Origin: Paenibacillus glycanilyticus
GTDB taxonomy: Bacteria > Bacillota > Bacilli > Paenibacillales > Paenibacillaceae
NCBI RefSeq assembly: GCF_030161375.1
Contig: NZ_BSSQ01000005.1
Location: 124,001 to 188,000, forward strand
Direction: 5' to 3'
Length of the DNA: 64,000 nucleotides
Position 1 is the stretch's first letter; each line of letters opens with the position of its first letter. A program made the translations under genes and the position numbers. Below the pieces are notes generated by a model. It had not been told where the DNA came from and ran no database searches. It saw nothing but the letters and a program-made list of their open reading frames with translations. Of the stretch, positions 26,045 through 34,589 are shown one piece after another.

Positions 26045-28348
26045 TTAATAGCAGCGCACTTCGTATACTCCCGCAGAAGAGTCCCCATTCGTAGCCAATA
26101 TAACAATACGAAGTTGGTTAGTGACAATCGGTTGCTCCAGAGTATGTCTCGAGAGCCGTTGATAGTTATCTTCCACATGTACGAGCGTCGTCCAAGCATC
26201 ATCCAGGAACGCTTCAATGACATATTCCTTCGGACACTGGGGATCCTGATAGAATGGCTCATACTTGTGATATTCTTGGAATAAGTGTCCGGGGAAGACG
26301 AGCTGAACCTCCTGAATGGTTTGCTGCTGGCTCCAGCTCAACTGAATAAATGGCGGAACGGGATCCGTTGGATCCGATAACCAAAGATTCGTATATTGAT
26401 GTGGACGAGCAACGCCGCTAACGAGATTTTCTCCTCCAAAGCAGGCCTGGGCCGGCGTGATCCGGTAGCTAAGCGTGCCCCCATCGGATAAGTAGCGGCG
26501 CATCTTGCCTGCTCCCATGTCATAGGCGGAGACATGACCGGGAATAACGGTTCCGGCAGTATGCCACTCAACAGCCGAATTAGCACCCAGTTGCAACCTG
26601 ACATATCCCGGCTTAGCGGAAGCCTGACGCCAGTTCACCTTCCATTCCACCCATTGCTTAACTCCAACCGGCACGGTCAATTCGGCTTCGGCATAAACGT
26701 CGCCCGTCTCCGCCCGATAGTCCCAAATATGGTCAACGGGAACTATACTTGCTTGTACTCGCTGCGGAATGCCTGATGTGTTGCTCAAACAGACGGATAT
26801 CGTATCGATACAGCCATCCTCTATCGCAATCCATTGTCCGCGCATATGGGTGAGCGGCTCGTTCTGCTGCTTTCTTTGCTCCTGGAGCTTGCTGGAACGG
26901 AACCCATTCGTATAATCGCGGCTTTCTGGACCAACGCCATAAGCCACAGCCGATGAACTGACTTGAATGGCCGCTTCCCTAGCCAGATCATGGTCGTCTT
27001 CATTCTTATAGTTAGGGAGGAAGCAGCCGTCGCGAAGCAGTCTCTGCTGTATATCTTGTACTTTCGAGCCCGTGAGTTCTGCTAGCTCCACCTGCTGATT
27101 GATCGCGTAGGCCGCGCTTGTTCCTGCCGCTTGCCCCATGAGGGCCGTCGTCGACATAACACGGACGGTTCCAAGCGCAGCATGGGTTACGCTAACGTTA
27201 CGTCCAGCCATCATAAGATTACGCATATCCTTGGACAGCATGATACGCAGCGGTATGCCATAAGGGCCGCAATAGCTCTTCTGGGCATACTCCGTTGTCT
27301 CGCTGTAGCCTTCGGCACTTGCGGGCTCTGCCGTCTCTGCAAGAAGTCCGCCCGGTGTATGGAGATCCACGAACCATCCTCCGTAAGCGATCTCGTCTTG
27401 GAATACCGTTCGATTCTGAATATCATGCTCCGTCATGAAATATCGCCCTAAGATTCGCCTGCTCTCCCGTTTCCCCGGAACTTGGCCAATCCAATCCAGT
27501 GCCAGATTCGCAGTCTGCTCCCTCAGCACGGGATCGTGATTCTTCATCCAATCCCATATGCCAAGCGTGTGTCTGGTAAGCTCATGCCGAATGGTTTCAT
27601 TGTCATAGATGGTATTCCAGGGTATTCCAATCTCGATCCACCAGTAACCGGATTCCGTATCGTAGAAAGTACGGCCTTGCTTGTAGAAGTAATCCGGATC
27701 CTCATGCTTTACCGCCCAGGAAGGCGCTTTAAAGGGAACGGGCCGTCCCATATCCTTGGCTCGGAAATGAATGGAATTGCCCATCGTATTGGAACTTGCT
27801 TGAAGCGGAGCATGAGGCTCACCGAACTCCTCTTGTCCTTCTGATCCCCAGCGCCATTCGCAGCCGGCCAGATCTGCCACGATGCCATCGCCCGTACTAT
27901 CGATGAAGATACTGCCCCCAATCTCAAGCTCGGTCTCCGCGTTTGCGATTACCGCCCGCACGGAACGAATCTTATCGCCATCCAGCTGTACGCTTGTGAC
28001 GGAGGTATTCAAATGAAACGTCAGGTTAGGCGTCCTTACCGCCATATCGTACATCACCATGTCCCATACGCTGTTGGTCCATCCATTCTCGCGAATTTTC
28101 TCATGATTGACTGCTCGCTCCTCAATCAACAGCTCGGAGATAATGCCAGTCTCTCTGGCGTAAGCATGAAAGTTGGCTGCTCCATGGGGAGTAACGCGAA
28201 CTTCAGAGGAACTGTTGCCCCCGAATACGGGTCTATCTTGGATAAGGCAAGTGCTTGCTCCGCTTCGGGCGGCTGCGACAGCAGCGCAAAAACCCGCGAG
28301 TCCTCCGCCGCACACCACGACATCGTATGATTGTTGAATATATTTCAT
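26045..28348 (-). CDS. FAD-dependent oxidoreductase with C-terminal discoidin-like domain
   Basis: This 767-residue protein begins with the FAD-binding motif VVVCGGGLAGFCAAVAAARS and VFGGNSSSEVRVTPHG, a pattern of the FAD_oxidored family frequent in carbohydrate loci. MAGRNVSVTHAALGTVRVMS is the conserved second part of the flavin domain. The last 150 residues (PPFIQLSWSQQQTIQEVQLV onward) look like a galactose-binding/discoidin-type beta-sandwich. No signal peptide is present, so it acts inside the cell. It heads an operon with GH42 beta-galactosidase, controlled by a divergent LacI regulator. The reaction is unknown; oxidation of a sugar or sugar derivative is the working inference. Confidence 0.82.
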   Translation of the reverse strand: MKYIQQSYDVVVCGGGLAGFCAAVAAARSGASTCLIQDRPVFGGNSSSEVRVTPHGAANFHAYARETGIISELLIEERAVNHEKIRENGWTNSVWDMVMYDMAVRTPNLTFHLNTSVTSVQLDGDKIRSVRAVIANAETELEIGGSIFIDSTGDGIVADLAGCEWRWGSEGQEEFGEPHAPLQASSNTMGNSIHFRAKDMGRPVPFKAPSWAVKHEDPDYFYKQGRTFYDTESGYWWIEIGIPWNTIYDNETIRHELTRHTLGIWDWMKNHDPVLREQTANLALDWIGQVPGKRESRRILGRYFMTEHDIQNRTVFQDEIAYGGWFVDLHTPGGLLAETAEPASAEGYSETTEYAQKSYCGPYGIPLRIMLSKDMRNLMMAGRNVSVTHAALGTVRVMSTTALMGQAAGTSAAYAINQQVELAELTGSKVQDIQQRLLRDGCFLPNYKNEDDHDLAREAAIQVSSSAVAYGVGPESRDYTNGFRSSKLQEQRKQQNEPLTHMRGQWIAIEDGCIDTISVCLSNTSGIPQRVQASIVPVDHIWDYRAETGDVYAEAELTVPVGVKQWVEWKVNWRQASAKPGYVRLQLGANSAVEWHTAGTVIPGHVSAYDMGAGKMRRYLSDGGTLSYRITPAQACFGGENLVSGVARPHQYTNLWLSDPTDPVPPFIQLSWSQQQTIQEVQLVFPGHLFQEYHKYEPFYQDPQCPKEYVIEAFLDDAWTTLVHVEDNYQRLSRHTLEQPIVTNQLRIVILATNGDSSAGVYEVRCY

Positions 28349-28376
28349 TATGAAACTCTCCTTTATTTCATTATTA

Positions 28377-28390
28377 TTTACTCGAGTAAA
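28377..28390. promoter_or_regulatory. LacI-type operator upstream of the FAD oxidoreductase/GH42 operon
   Basis: TTTACTCGAGTAAA is a perfect 14-bp palindrome with the central CG typical of LacI-family operators. It lies 29 bases before the oxidoreductase start and 15 bases downstream of its -10, a position that blocks elongation or initiation. Confidence 0.8.
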
Positions 28391-28405
28391 TTAAAAATCG
28401 AACTC

Positions 28406-28435
28406 ATTGTAGCATTGCATGTGATTGCTTGCCAA
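28406..28435 (-). promoter_or_regulatory. Promoter of the FAD oxidoreductase/GH42 operon
   Basis: On the minus strand TTGGCA (28430-28435) and TACAAT (28406-28411) are separated by 18 bases. The perfect operator palindrome lies just downstream. Confidence 0.6.
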
Positions 28436-28453
28436 GCGCTTTTTCTGTATGAT
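28425..28453 (+). promoter_or_regulatory. Promoter of the LacI-type regulator gene
   Basis: TTGCTT (28425-28430) and TATGAT (28448-28453) are 17 bases apart, pointing to a start about 40 bases before ATG 28492. It overlaps the opposing promoter back to back. Confidence 0.6.
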
Positions 28454-28466
28454 TTACACGAGTAGA
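28453..28466. promoter_or_regulatory. Second LacI-type operator, upstream of the regulator gene itself
   Basis: TTTACACGAGTAGA matches the perfect operator at 28377 in 12 of 14 positions. It touches the -10 element of the regulator promoter and so should allow autorepression. The two operators are 76 bases apart centre to centre, about seven helical turns, which would permit looping. Confidence 0.7.
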
Positions 28467-28491
28467 TTTCAAAACGGAGGCATGCAATAAC

Positions 28492-29481
28492 ATGGTAAGT
28501 CGTAAAGACGTCGCGCAGCTTGCTGGCGTATCAGTAGCTGTCGTATCTTATGTGCTCAACGGTAAAAACAACGTCAAGGAAGAAACAAGAAATCGCGTTC
28601 TTGCCGCTATGCAAGAGCTGAAATATGAACCTAACCTATTAGCGCGAAGCTTGAAAACCCAACGGACGCAGCAACTAGCCGTGTTTGTGAATTACCTTGG
28701 CAACCCCTTTGAAGCAGGCATCTTATTGCGCTTGGAAGCGGCTGCGCGTCAAGAGGGCTATTTAGTATTTTTCCAAACCTATACGCCTGATCTGGAGCAG
28801 CCCTTAATATCCGCCCTGCGAGGGAGAGTAGATGGCCTCGTATTATTAGGCCAGCAGCTCGAGTACGAGACCTTCCAGCGTCTGAAGGCATTAGATGTGC
28901 CGGTATTATCCGTCACTCAGTCTCCCATGCTGCAGGAATGGGGGATACCCTGCATTGATCTGGATTGGGTGAAGCAATATCGGGAAGCCATCCTCTTCTT
29001 GAAGAATAAGGGCCATCATCGGATCGCTTATATGACGGATACGGTGTCAGGATGCTATCACCTTCACCGGCTGCGGGCTTTTCAAGAGGCCATCCGTTTG
29101 GAAGGCCTCGCTTTGCCCGAACAGCTTATCCTCGATGGAGGCGGCAAGGTGGAGACCGCAACTCCAATGTTCCATGATTTTATCGAGCAGAACGCTTCTA
29201 ACTTGCCGATGAGCGCGCTTGTTTGCTCTAATGACCTCATGGCCGCAGCTGTTGTTGACGCCTGTAAGACTAACAGCATCAAAGTACCTGAACAGCTGGC
29301 CATCATAGGTTCGGAAGACATTCTTATGACGCAGCATACGGATCCCAAGCTAACGGTCATCCATTATCCTCGAGAGATGTTAGGCACATTAGCGATGAAT
29401 ATGATGAAGCAGCTGCTGCTGAAATCGCCAATGGAATCTTTCACTGTCGAGGGAGAATTGTTGCCTAGAGGGACGGCGTAG
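28492..29481 (+). CDS. LacI-family transcriptional repressor
   Basis: This 329-residue repressor has the canonical N-terminal helix-turn-helix and hinge (RKDVAQLAGVSVAVVSYVLN, then VKEETRNRVLAAMQELKYEP and NLLARSL) followed by a periplasmic-binding-protein-like sensor (about 62-329) with VDGLVLLGQQLEYETF and the helix motif around KVPEQLAIIGSEDI. ACGGAGG precedes the ATG. It is divergent from the FAD oxidoreductase/GH42 operon and two near-identical palindromes flank the shared promoter, so it very probably controls both directions in response to a galactoside or its oxidation product. Its last 17 bases overlap the end of the convergent sensor kinase gene. Confidence 0.94.
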   Translation: MVSRKDVAQLAGVSVAVVSYVLNGKNNVKEETRNRVLAAMQELKYEPNLLARSLKTQRTQQLAVFVNYLGNPFEAGILLRLEAAARQEGYLVFFQTYTPDLEQPLISALRGRVDGLVLLGQQLEYETFQRLKALDVPVLSVTQSPMLQEWGIPCIDLDWVKQYREAILFLKNKGHHRIAYMTDTVSGCYHLHRLRAFQEAIRLEGLALPEQLILDGGGKVETATPMFHDFIEQNASNLPMSALVCSNDLMAAAVVDACKTNSIKVPEQLAIIGSEDILMTQHTDPKLTVIHYPREMLGTLAMNMMKQLLLKSPMESFTVEGELLPRGTA

Positions 29482-31186
29482 TCTCTGCATCCGCAGGAAA
29501 CTGGATGAGGATCGTTGTTCCCATTCCCAAATAGCTATGGACATATATTCCATACTTTGATCCATACTGAAGCTTAATGCGTTCATCAACGTTTCGGATG
29601 CCATAGCCCAGCGCTTCTTCCCCCAGGCTAGATAACTGGGCGATGGTCATCCTGTCCATTCCAATCCCGTCGTCAATGACCTTTATCTGAATGACTCCGT
29701 TCTCCAGCCTGCCTGTAATCCGCAGATTCAAGCGATTGTTCTTGTACCAGGCATGCTCTAAACAATTCTCAATAAAGGGCTGAAGAATCAATTTCACGGA
29801 CTGCATAGGCAGAAGAACGGGATCCACATCATAATTGACGCTGAACTTGTCGTCATACTTGATTCTCTGGATATCGATATATAACTGTACCTGCTCAAGT
29901 TCCTTTTCAAGGGTAATTAAGGACTTGCCATTATTCAACGTTAACCGGTAGAACTGACTTAGCTTAATGATCATCTGATGCATGCGTTCAGGCTGTCCCA
30001 GCTGTCCTAACGTACTAATTGCAGATAAAGTGTTATAGAGAAAATGAGGATTAATCTGCGCCTGCAGAGCTGATAATTCTGCCGTGGTGCTTCTAAGCTT
30101 GGTCTCATAGACCTCTTCAATCAGATGATTAATGGTAGAGGCCATCTGGTTGAAGGAATTTGAGATTTTGGCGAATTCGTCTTTATCTTTGATCTGAATG
30201 CGTTTCAGATAATTACCTTGATGGAAGCTGTCCATCGCGCTTACGATTTTCGTGACCCTGCGGGAAAAATATTGCGATATAAAAGCCGCAATAAGAAGGA
30301 GAACGATCATGCTAACGATACATGCCACAAGCGTGGCGATTTTGAGCTTTCTTGCCTCTGCTTGCATTTCATACATGGGAACATACAGGATCATCTTCCC
30401 TTGCATAACGGGAATCTCCTCTTCCACTTTCATATAGTCATGTTTGCTCTCGAGGGTGGACAAAGGGATGTTCCCCTTACTTGCAGGCTCGCTCTTGTAA
30501 ACGGCTTTCCCCGTACTGTCGAGAATCATAAGAACGCTATCGTTACCCGGCTTCTCTATATTATCCGTATCAAATAACTCATGAATCGGCACTTGAATGC
30601 GGAGCACCCCAAGATTAACCAGAGGAAATCTCGAGACATCTTCGATAAGACGCACGACCGAAATAACTTGTTCCTCAGAGTCATTGAAGTACTGCCCCCA
30701 CTTGGAATGATCCTGTGTCAGCTTGACCTGATGATCCCATGGCCGATCCTTCAGCCGCGAGCTGTAATAAATGCTAAACTCCTTGCGGCTTTTATCAGAA
30801 TGCCGGTCTGTATTATAAACCTCGGGCAAGGTCTCATTATTCATATATAAGGTGACATGAACCGTGTGAGAGGACAGCTGCAAAGCAGACTCCAGCTTGG
30901 GCTGCAAATACTGGGTATATTGTTCCCAGGCGGTCAGCGGCGTCTGCGGCGTGTTCAGCACCTTTTGTATTCTCGTATCCCAGAACAGGAAGTCGGAAAC
31001 TTTCTGTATATCCGTGATTCTGAATTCCAGGTTGCTGCGAAGCTGCTGGATCACCAGATTCGTGTTTTCTTCGGTTTGCTTCGTTAAGCTATTGATGGAG
31101 ACTCTGTAAGAGAAATTGCCAATGGCCAATATCGTAATTAATACTAGCGAAGAAAAGGCAAGAATTAATTTATTGCGGAAGCTCAT
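29465..31186 (-). CDS. YesM-type sensor histidine kinase
   Basis: This 573-residue membrane kinase has TM1 (about 7-27), an extracellular sensor (28-280), TM2 (282-304), a HAMP linker (305-358), then the His_kinase phosphoacceptor region INPHFLYNTLSAISTLGQ with His381, and the HATPase domain with N-box LILQPFIENCLEHAW and the G-box region VIDDGIGMDR. In this family the kinase senses extracellular sugars, directly or via the binding protein, and phosphorylates a YesN-type regulator. Its ATG follows the regulator stop by two bases (GAAGGGG upstream). The set is downstream of an LplABC-type transporter, so it probably controls that importer. Confidence 0.93.
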   Translation of the reverse strand: MSFRNKLILAFSSLVLITILAIGNFSYRVSINSLTKQTEENTNLVIQQLRSNLEFRITDIQKVSDFLFWDTRIQKVLNTPQTPLTAWEQYTQYLQPKLESALQLSSHTVHVTLYMNNETLPEVYNTDRHSDKSRKEFSIYYSSRLKDRPWDHQVKLTQDHSKWGQYFNDSEEQVISVVRLIEDVSRFPLVNLGVLRIQVPIHELFDTDNIEKPGNDSVLMILDSTGKAVYKSEPASKGNIPLSTLESKHDYMKVEEEIPVMQGKMILYVPMYEMQAEARKLKIATLVACIVSMIVLLLIAAFISQYFSRRVTKIVSAMDSFHQGNYLKRIQIKDKDEFAKISNSFNQMASTINHLIEEVYETKLRSTTAELSALQAQINPHFLYNTLSAISTLGQLGQPERMHQMIIKLSQFYRLTLNNGKSLITLEKELEQVQLYIDIQRIKYDDKFSVNYDVDPVLLPMQSVKLILQPFIENCLEHAWYKNNRLNLRITGRLENGVIQIKVIDDGIGMDRMTIAQLSSLGEEALGYGIRNVDERIKLQYGSKYGIYVHSYLGMGTTILIQFPADAETTPSL

Positions 31187-31188
31187 GG

Positions 31189-32760
31189 TTACCCCTTCTT
31201 TCGATAGTCCCCGGGCGATACACCGAATTTCTTTTTGAATAACCGATAGAAATGGGTCATGTTCTTAAAGCCCAATCTGTCCGCCGCATCATAAATTTTC
31301 ATCGTAGGATCATCCAATAATTGCTTCACTCGCTCCAGCCTCAAGTTCAGAATATAGTCCGAGAAATGCATGGAGGTTTCTTCCTTGAACATTTGCCCCA
31401 AGTGATTGGGCGAATACAGGAATTGCTTGGCTAAATCCTTTAGCGTAACCCCTTCTTCCAAGTGCTCCAATACGTGTTGCTCTACTTTTTCAATAAGCTT
31501 TTTATTCCGTTTGGCCAGCTTGTTATGCAGCAGTTCGGATACTTGAAACATTTGTCTCCGCAGCCAGTCGCGAAGATCCTGCACCGTCTCGAATTGATAA
31601 ATAACGGCTAGATGCTGGAAATCCCATTGCAGCAGATCGTATATATTTTCATTCTTCTCGTTCAGGAAATCGTTTACTTTGCCGAATACGTATATCGTGA
31701 AATGATAGACGGAATTGCGGCTGTCCAGCTTCAAGATCAGATTGCCGAGCTGTTCAAGAAGATCATAAATGTCTACTAATTGATAGTTCTGTATCGCGTA
31801 AAAAAGCTGGGAGAGCAGCTCTTCTGCCGAGCCTAGAATTTGCTGGGACGATTCTAGATTTAACTGAGTGGACGCAAACGGCAGTATTCTTCCTTTTCCG
31901 TTGAACATTTTTTGTCCCAACGCTTGATTGGCTTCCCCATATGATTTTCTGAGCTCATGCAATTCGGGTACGGAGTTGCCCAGTCCTACCGTAATGGTGA
32001 AAGCGGAATGCCGACGGGCATCTTCAATTAACTGCTCTAGCCGCTGCATCGTCTCCTGACTGCTTGTTTCCGGAATTACTATTCCTAGTCGTTTGTTTTC
32101 CAGCGCTGCGTATAAAACATTTTCCTGTTGCAGATAGGTTGTCAGGTAAGACATCGTACTTTTTATCTGCTGCTGATTCTCATTCGGTTCAAGCGAATTC
32201 AACCTGCGATCGACATCGTCCAATTCGAGTATCGCCGCTCTCCAGTACACGGCTTGGTAGCGCAGCTTCACGTCATTCAGATAACCTGCGTCGGACTCGC
32301 CTTCCAGCAGCTGCTTGACGGCATTGTTTTTGACAATATGCTGAGAAGCGTCCCATTGATCCTTTAATTGAGCGAAATTTCTCTCCCTCTCGATTCTCGT
32401 TACCGCATTGCCAAGCGTCTCAATCAATTCATTATAATTTATGGGCTTTAGAATATAGCCTTCCACGCTGAATTGTATCGCCTTCTTCGCATATTCGAAA
32501 TCTTCGTAACCGCTTATAAAAATAAATATAATGGAAGGCTTAATCAGCTTTGTTCTTCTGGCTAACTCAAGTCCTGACATGATCGGCATCTTAATGTCTG
32601 TTATGACAATATCGGGCGCGAGCTCCTCAATATAATCAAGCGCCGTAAACCCGTCATTCGCCTCAGCAACCAGCTGCAAGTTAAGCTTTTCCCAAGGGAT
32701 GAAGGTGCGTAATCCTGTTATTTCAAGCTGCTGATCGTCTACGATTAACACATTATGCAT
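31189..32760 (-). CDS. YesN-type response regulator with AraC DNA-binding domain
   Basis: This 523-residue regulator has an N-terminal receiver domain (1-120, phospho-acceptor Asp55 in DIVITDIKMPIMSG, conserved Lys in GYILKPINYNEL), a long central linker of about 290 residues, and a C-terminal AraC domain (about 420-523) with ATGVTLKDLA-like EEGVTLKDLAKQFLYSPNHL and KIYDAADRLGFKNMTHFYRL, then FKKKFGVSPGDYRKK. GGGTGATGAATC precedes the ATG. It is co-transcribed with the YesM-type kinase and follows the binding-protein gene across a hairpin. It should activate the importer promoter upstream when the inducing sugar is present (inference). Confidence 0.93.
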   Translation of the reverse strand: MHNVLIVDDQQLEITGLRTFIPWEKLNLQLVAEANDGFTALDYIEELAPDIVITDIKMPIMSGLELARRTKLIKPSIIFIFISGYEDFEYAKKAIQFSVEGYILKPINYNELIETLGNAVTRIERERNFAQLKDQWDASQHIVKNNAVKQLLEGESDAGYLNDVKLRYQAVYWRAAILELDDVDRRLNSLEPNENQQQIKSTMSYLTTYLQQENVLYAALENKRLGIVIPETSSQETMQRLEQLIEDARRHSAFTITVGLGNSVPELHELRKSYGEANQALGQKMFNGKGRILPFASTQLNLESSQQILGSAEELLSQLFYAIQNYQLVDIYDLLEQLGNLILKLDSRNSVYHFTIYVFGKVNDFLNEKNENIYDLLQWDFQHLAVIYQFETVQDLRDWLRRQMFQVSELLHNKLAKRNKKLIEKVEQHVLEHLEEGVTLKDLAKQFLYSPNHLGQMFKEETSMHFSDYILNLRLERVKQLLDDPTMKIYDAADRLGFKNMTHFYRLFKKKFGVSPGDYRKKG

Positions 32761-32791
32761 GATTCATCACCCTATCAAATTCGAATCCTAG

Positions 32792-32829
32792 TAAAATGAA
32801 GGATATACCCAAGTATACCCTCCATTTTA
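32792..32829 (-). terminator. Long hairpin between the binding-protein gene and its two-component genes
   Basis: On the minus strand a 17-bp stem with two G-U pairs encloses a short loop. It would stop or reduce read-through from the highly expressed importer genes into the response regulator, or act as a processing site. Confidence 0.65.
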
Positions 32830-32846
32830 GCATCTTCATAAACGTA

Positions 32847-34520
32847 TTAGCCGTTAATCTTTTTGAGATTTTCTTGCCATTTCTCCGTCATATACTTCAG
32901 TACTTGCTCGTAGCCGGCAGCATCCGCATCGCTTTGGGCTTTATTGATAATTTGAGTTACCTCGTCGCTATTTTTAGCAAACACGGCACGTGCATAAGCT
33001 TCTTTCATGATGTCTTTGACTTGACCATAGATGATGCCAAGATCCGTGTCCGGCATAGGCTGAATGCCCTCAAACTCGGTCGTATCGTAAGAGCTTGGCT
33101 TCAGCACTTTGTTGGCCGCGATTCCGTCGAATTGACCTTCCACCTTCTCTACGTAACGCTCATCATTCAGATTAATCAAGTTTTGGCGCAGATTGGAGTT
33201 GGCAAAGTAGTTGCCGGAACCAATCTTCAGCTTGTCTTTGTCTGCTTGCGCGATCGTTTTCGCTTTCTCATTCGGAATCGGTACGCCATCAGCGTCCGCT
33301 TCATCCCACAGCAAGCCCTTAGGTCCAAATGTCAATAACTGCTGGCCTTCCTCCGAAGTCGCCCAATCCATGTAAGCGAAGATCTTCTCGGGATCCTTCG
33401 CATGCTTCGTAATGACACTTACGTTCCATCCAAGCGTGGAATAATTCGCGGGCGTGATCTTGGATGCGTCCAGCCCTTGATTATGGAGAGGCGCAATAAC
33501 TTCGTAACCATTGTCTTTGTTGGTCTGAGCCAAGATAGCATGCCCTTCCTGAACTTGGAAAATATTATTAAGTCCTACGACAGCTACGCGGCCTGTTTTT
33601 AGTTTTTCTTGTACCTGGTCACTTTTTTGGGTGAATGCGTCCTGCGTAATCAATTTTTTATTAAACAGATTGTTTAATTCCTTTAATGAATCGAGCAAAG
33701 CAGGGTCCTTGAAGACGGACTGCAATTGATTGTTTTCCGGGTATGCTTTTAAGCTGTCAAGGAAAAATGTCGTCTTGCCCTCGCCATAGCCTGAATAGAT
33801 TAGGTTCCCCGCCTGCAAAATGCCTCCGCCTGACAGTTCGCCGGTCTCTAAAGGAACTACGTTAGGGTAAGCTTCCTTCACTTTCTGCAGGTAAGCTTCT
33901 AGATCCTCATAAGTCTCGAGCTTAGGCGATCCAAGAGCCTTGTAAATTTCCTTGTTTACAGCCCAGCCGGTATTGCCGTTCTGCCCGCCGTACCAATTCG
34001 GGAAGCCATAGAGCTCGCCGTCGGAGGATTTCAACATGCCTAGCGTTTTATCTCCAGCCCATTTTTTAAGACTAGGGTATTTATCTACATACTGACTGAT
34101 AGGAACCAATTGTCCTGCCTGAACCAGCTTTTCAAGGTCTGCGCTTCGATCAAGCGTAATCACGTCCGGCAGCTGGCCCGATACAATCATCGTATTGAAT
34201 TTTTGCGATGCCGCTCCGCCTGATTGTACATATTCCACGTTTACGCCTTTTTGTTCCTTAATCCATTGAGAGGTCGGGTCCTGACCCCATGGATCTGGTA
34301 CAGCCCAATCGTAGTGAATATACCAGCTGAAGTTCAAACCCTTAAAATCTGCCAAAGCGGGTGAATCGGTCTGCTCCTCAGTCTTGGCCGGATTATTGGT
34401 TGCTGCCGCTGGTTCCGTATTCCCGTTGTTGCTCTTGCTGTTACTGCAGCCAGCTGCAATAAGACTAATAGATAGAAGTGCGACTGACCATAGTTGGGAT
34501 CGACGATAAGCTTTTTTCAT
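32847..34520 (-). CDS. Sugar ABC transporter substrate-binding lipoprotein (LplA-like)
   Basis: This 557-residue lipoprotein binds oligosaccharides at the cell surface for import. The signal peptide ends at the lipobox IAAGC (Cys about residue 25), followed by an Asn/Ser/Thr/Glu linker. The mature domain follows the extracellular solute-binding family 1 fold of the large LplA/YtcQ type: GLNFSWYIHYDWAVPDPWGQ, FNTMIVSGQLPDVITL and YGFPNWYGGQNGNTGWAVNK. GAGAGGGG precedes the ATG. It is the third gene of an importer operon behind two permeases and, as usual for this family, no ATPase gene is nearby; a shared MsmX-type ATPase is expected elsewhere. Confidence 0.92.
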   Translation of the reverse strand: MKKAYRRSQLWSVALLSISLIAAGCSNSKSNNGNTEPAAATNNPAKTEEQTDSPALADFKGLNFSWYIHYDWAVPDPWGQDPTSQWIKEQKGVNVEYVQSGGAASQKFNTMIVSGQLPDVITLDRSADLEKLVQAGQLVPISQYVDKYPSLKKWAGDKTLGMLKSSDGELYGFPNWYGGQNGNTGWAVNKEIYKALGSPKLETYEDLEAYLQKVKEAYPNVVPLETGELSGGGILQAGNLIYSGYGEGKTTFFLDSLKAYPENNQLQSVFKDPALLDSLKELNNLFNKKLITQDAFTQKSDQVQEKLKTGRVAVVGLNNIFQVQEGHAILAQTNKDNGYEVIAPLHNQGLDASKITPANYSTLGWNVSVITKHAKDPEKIFAYMDWATSEEGQQLLTFGPKGLLWDEADADGVPIPNEKAKTIAQADKDKLKIGSGNYFANSNLRQNLINLNDERYVEKVEGQFDGIAANKVLKPSSYDTTEFEGIQPMPDTDLGIIYGQVKDIMKEAYARAVFAKNSDEVTQIINKAQSDADAAGYEQVLKYMTEKWQENLKKING

Positions 34521-34589
34521 CTCTGTTTGCCCCTCTCAATGTCTCATTATATATGTGGAACAAAGGCATGTCCTTTGCTGACACCAAAT

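Noticed and set aside
28429-28442. Possible cre site around the AAGCGCTT core in the LacI promoter region
   Set aside because: Aligned on the central CG it has about four mismatches at fixed cre positions, far worse than the other sites in the window.
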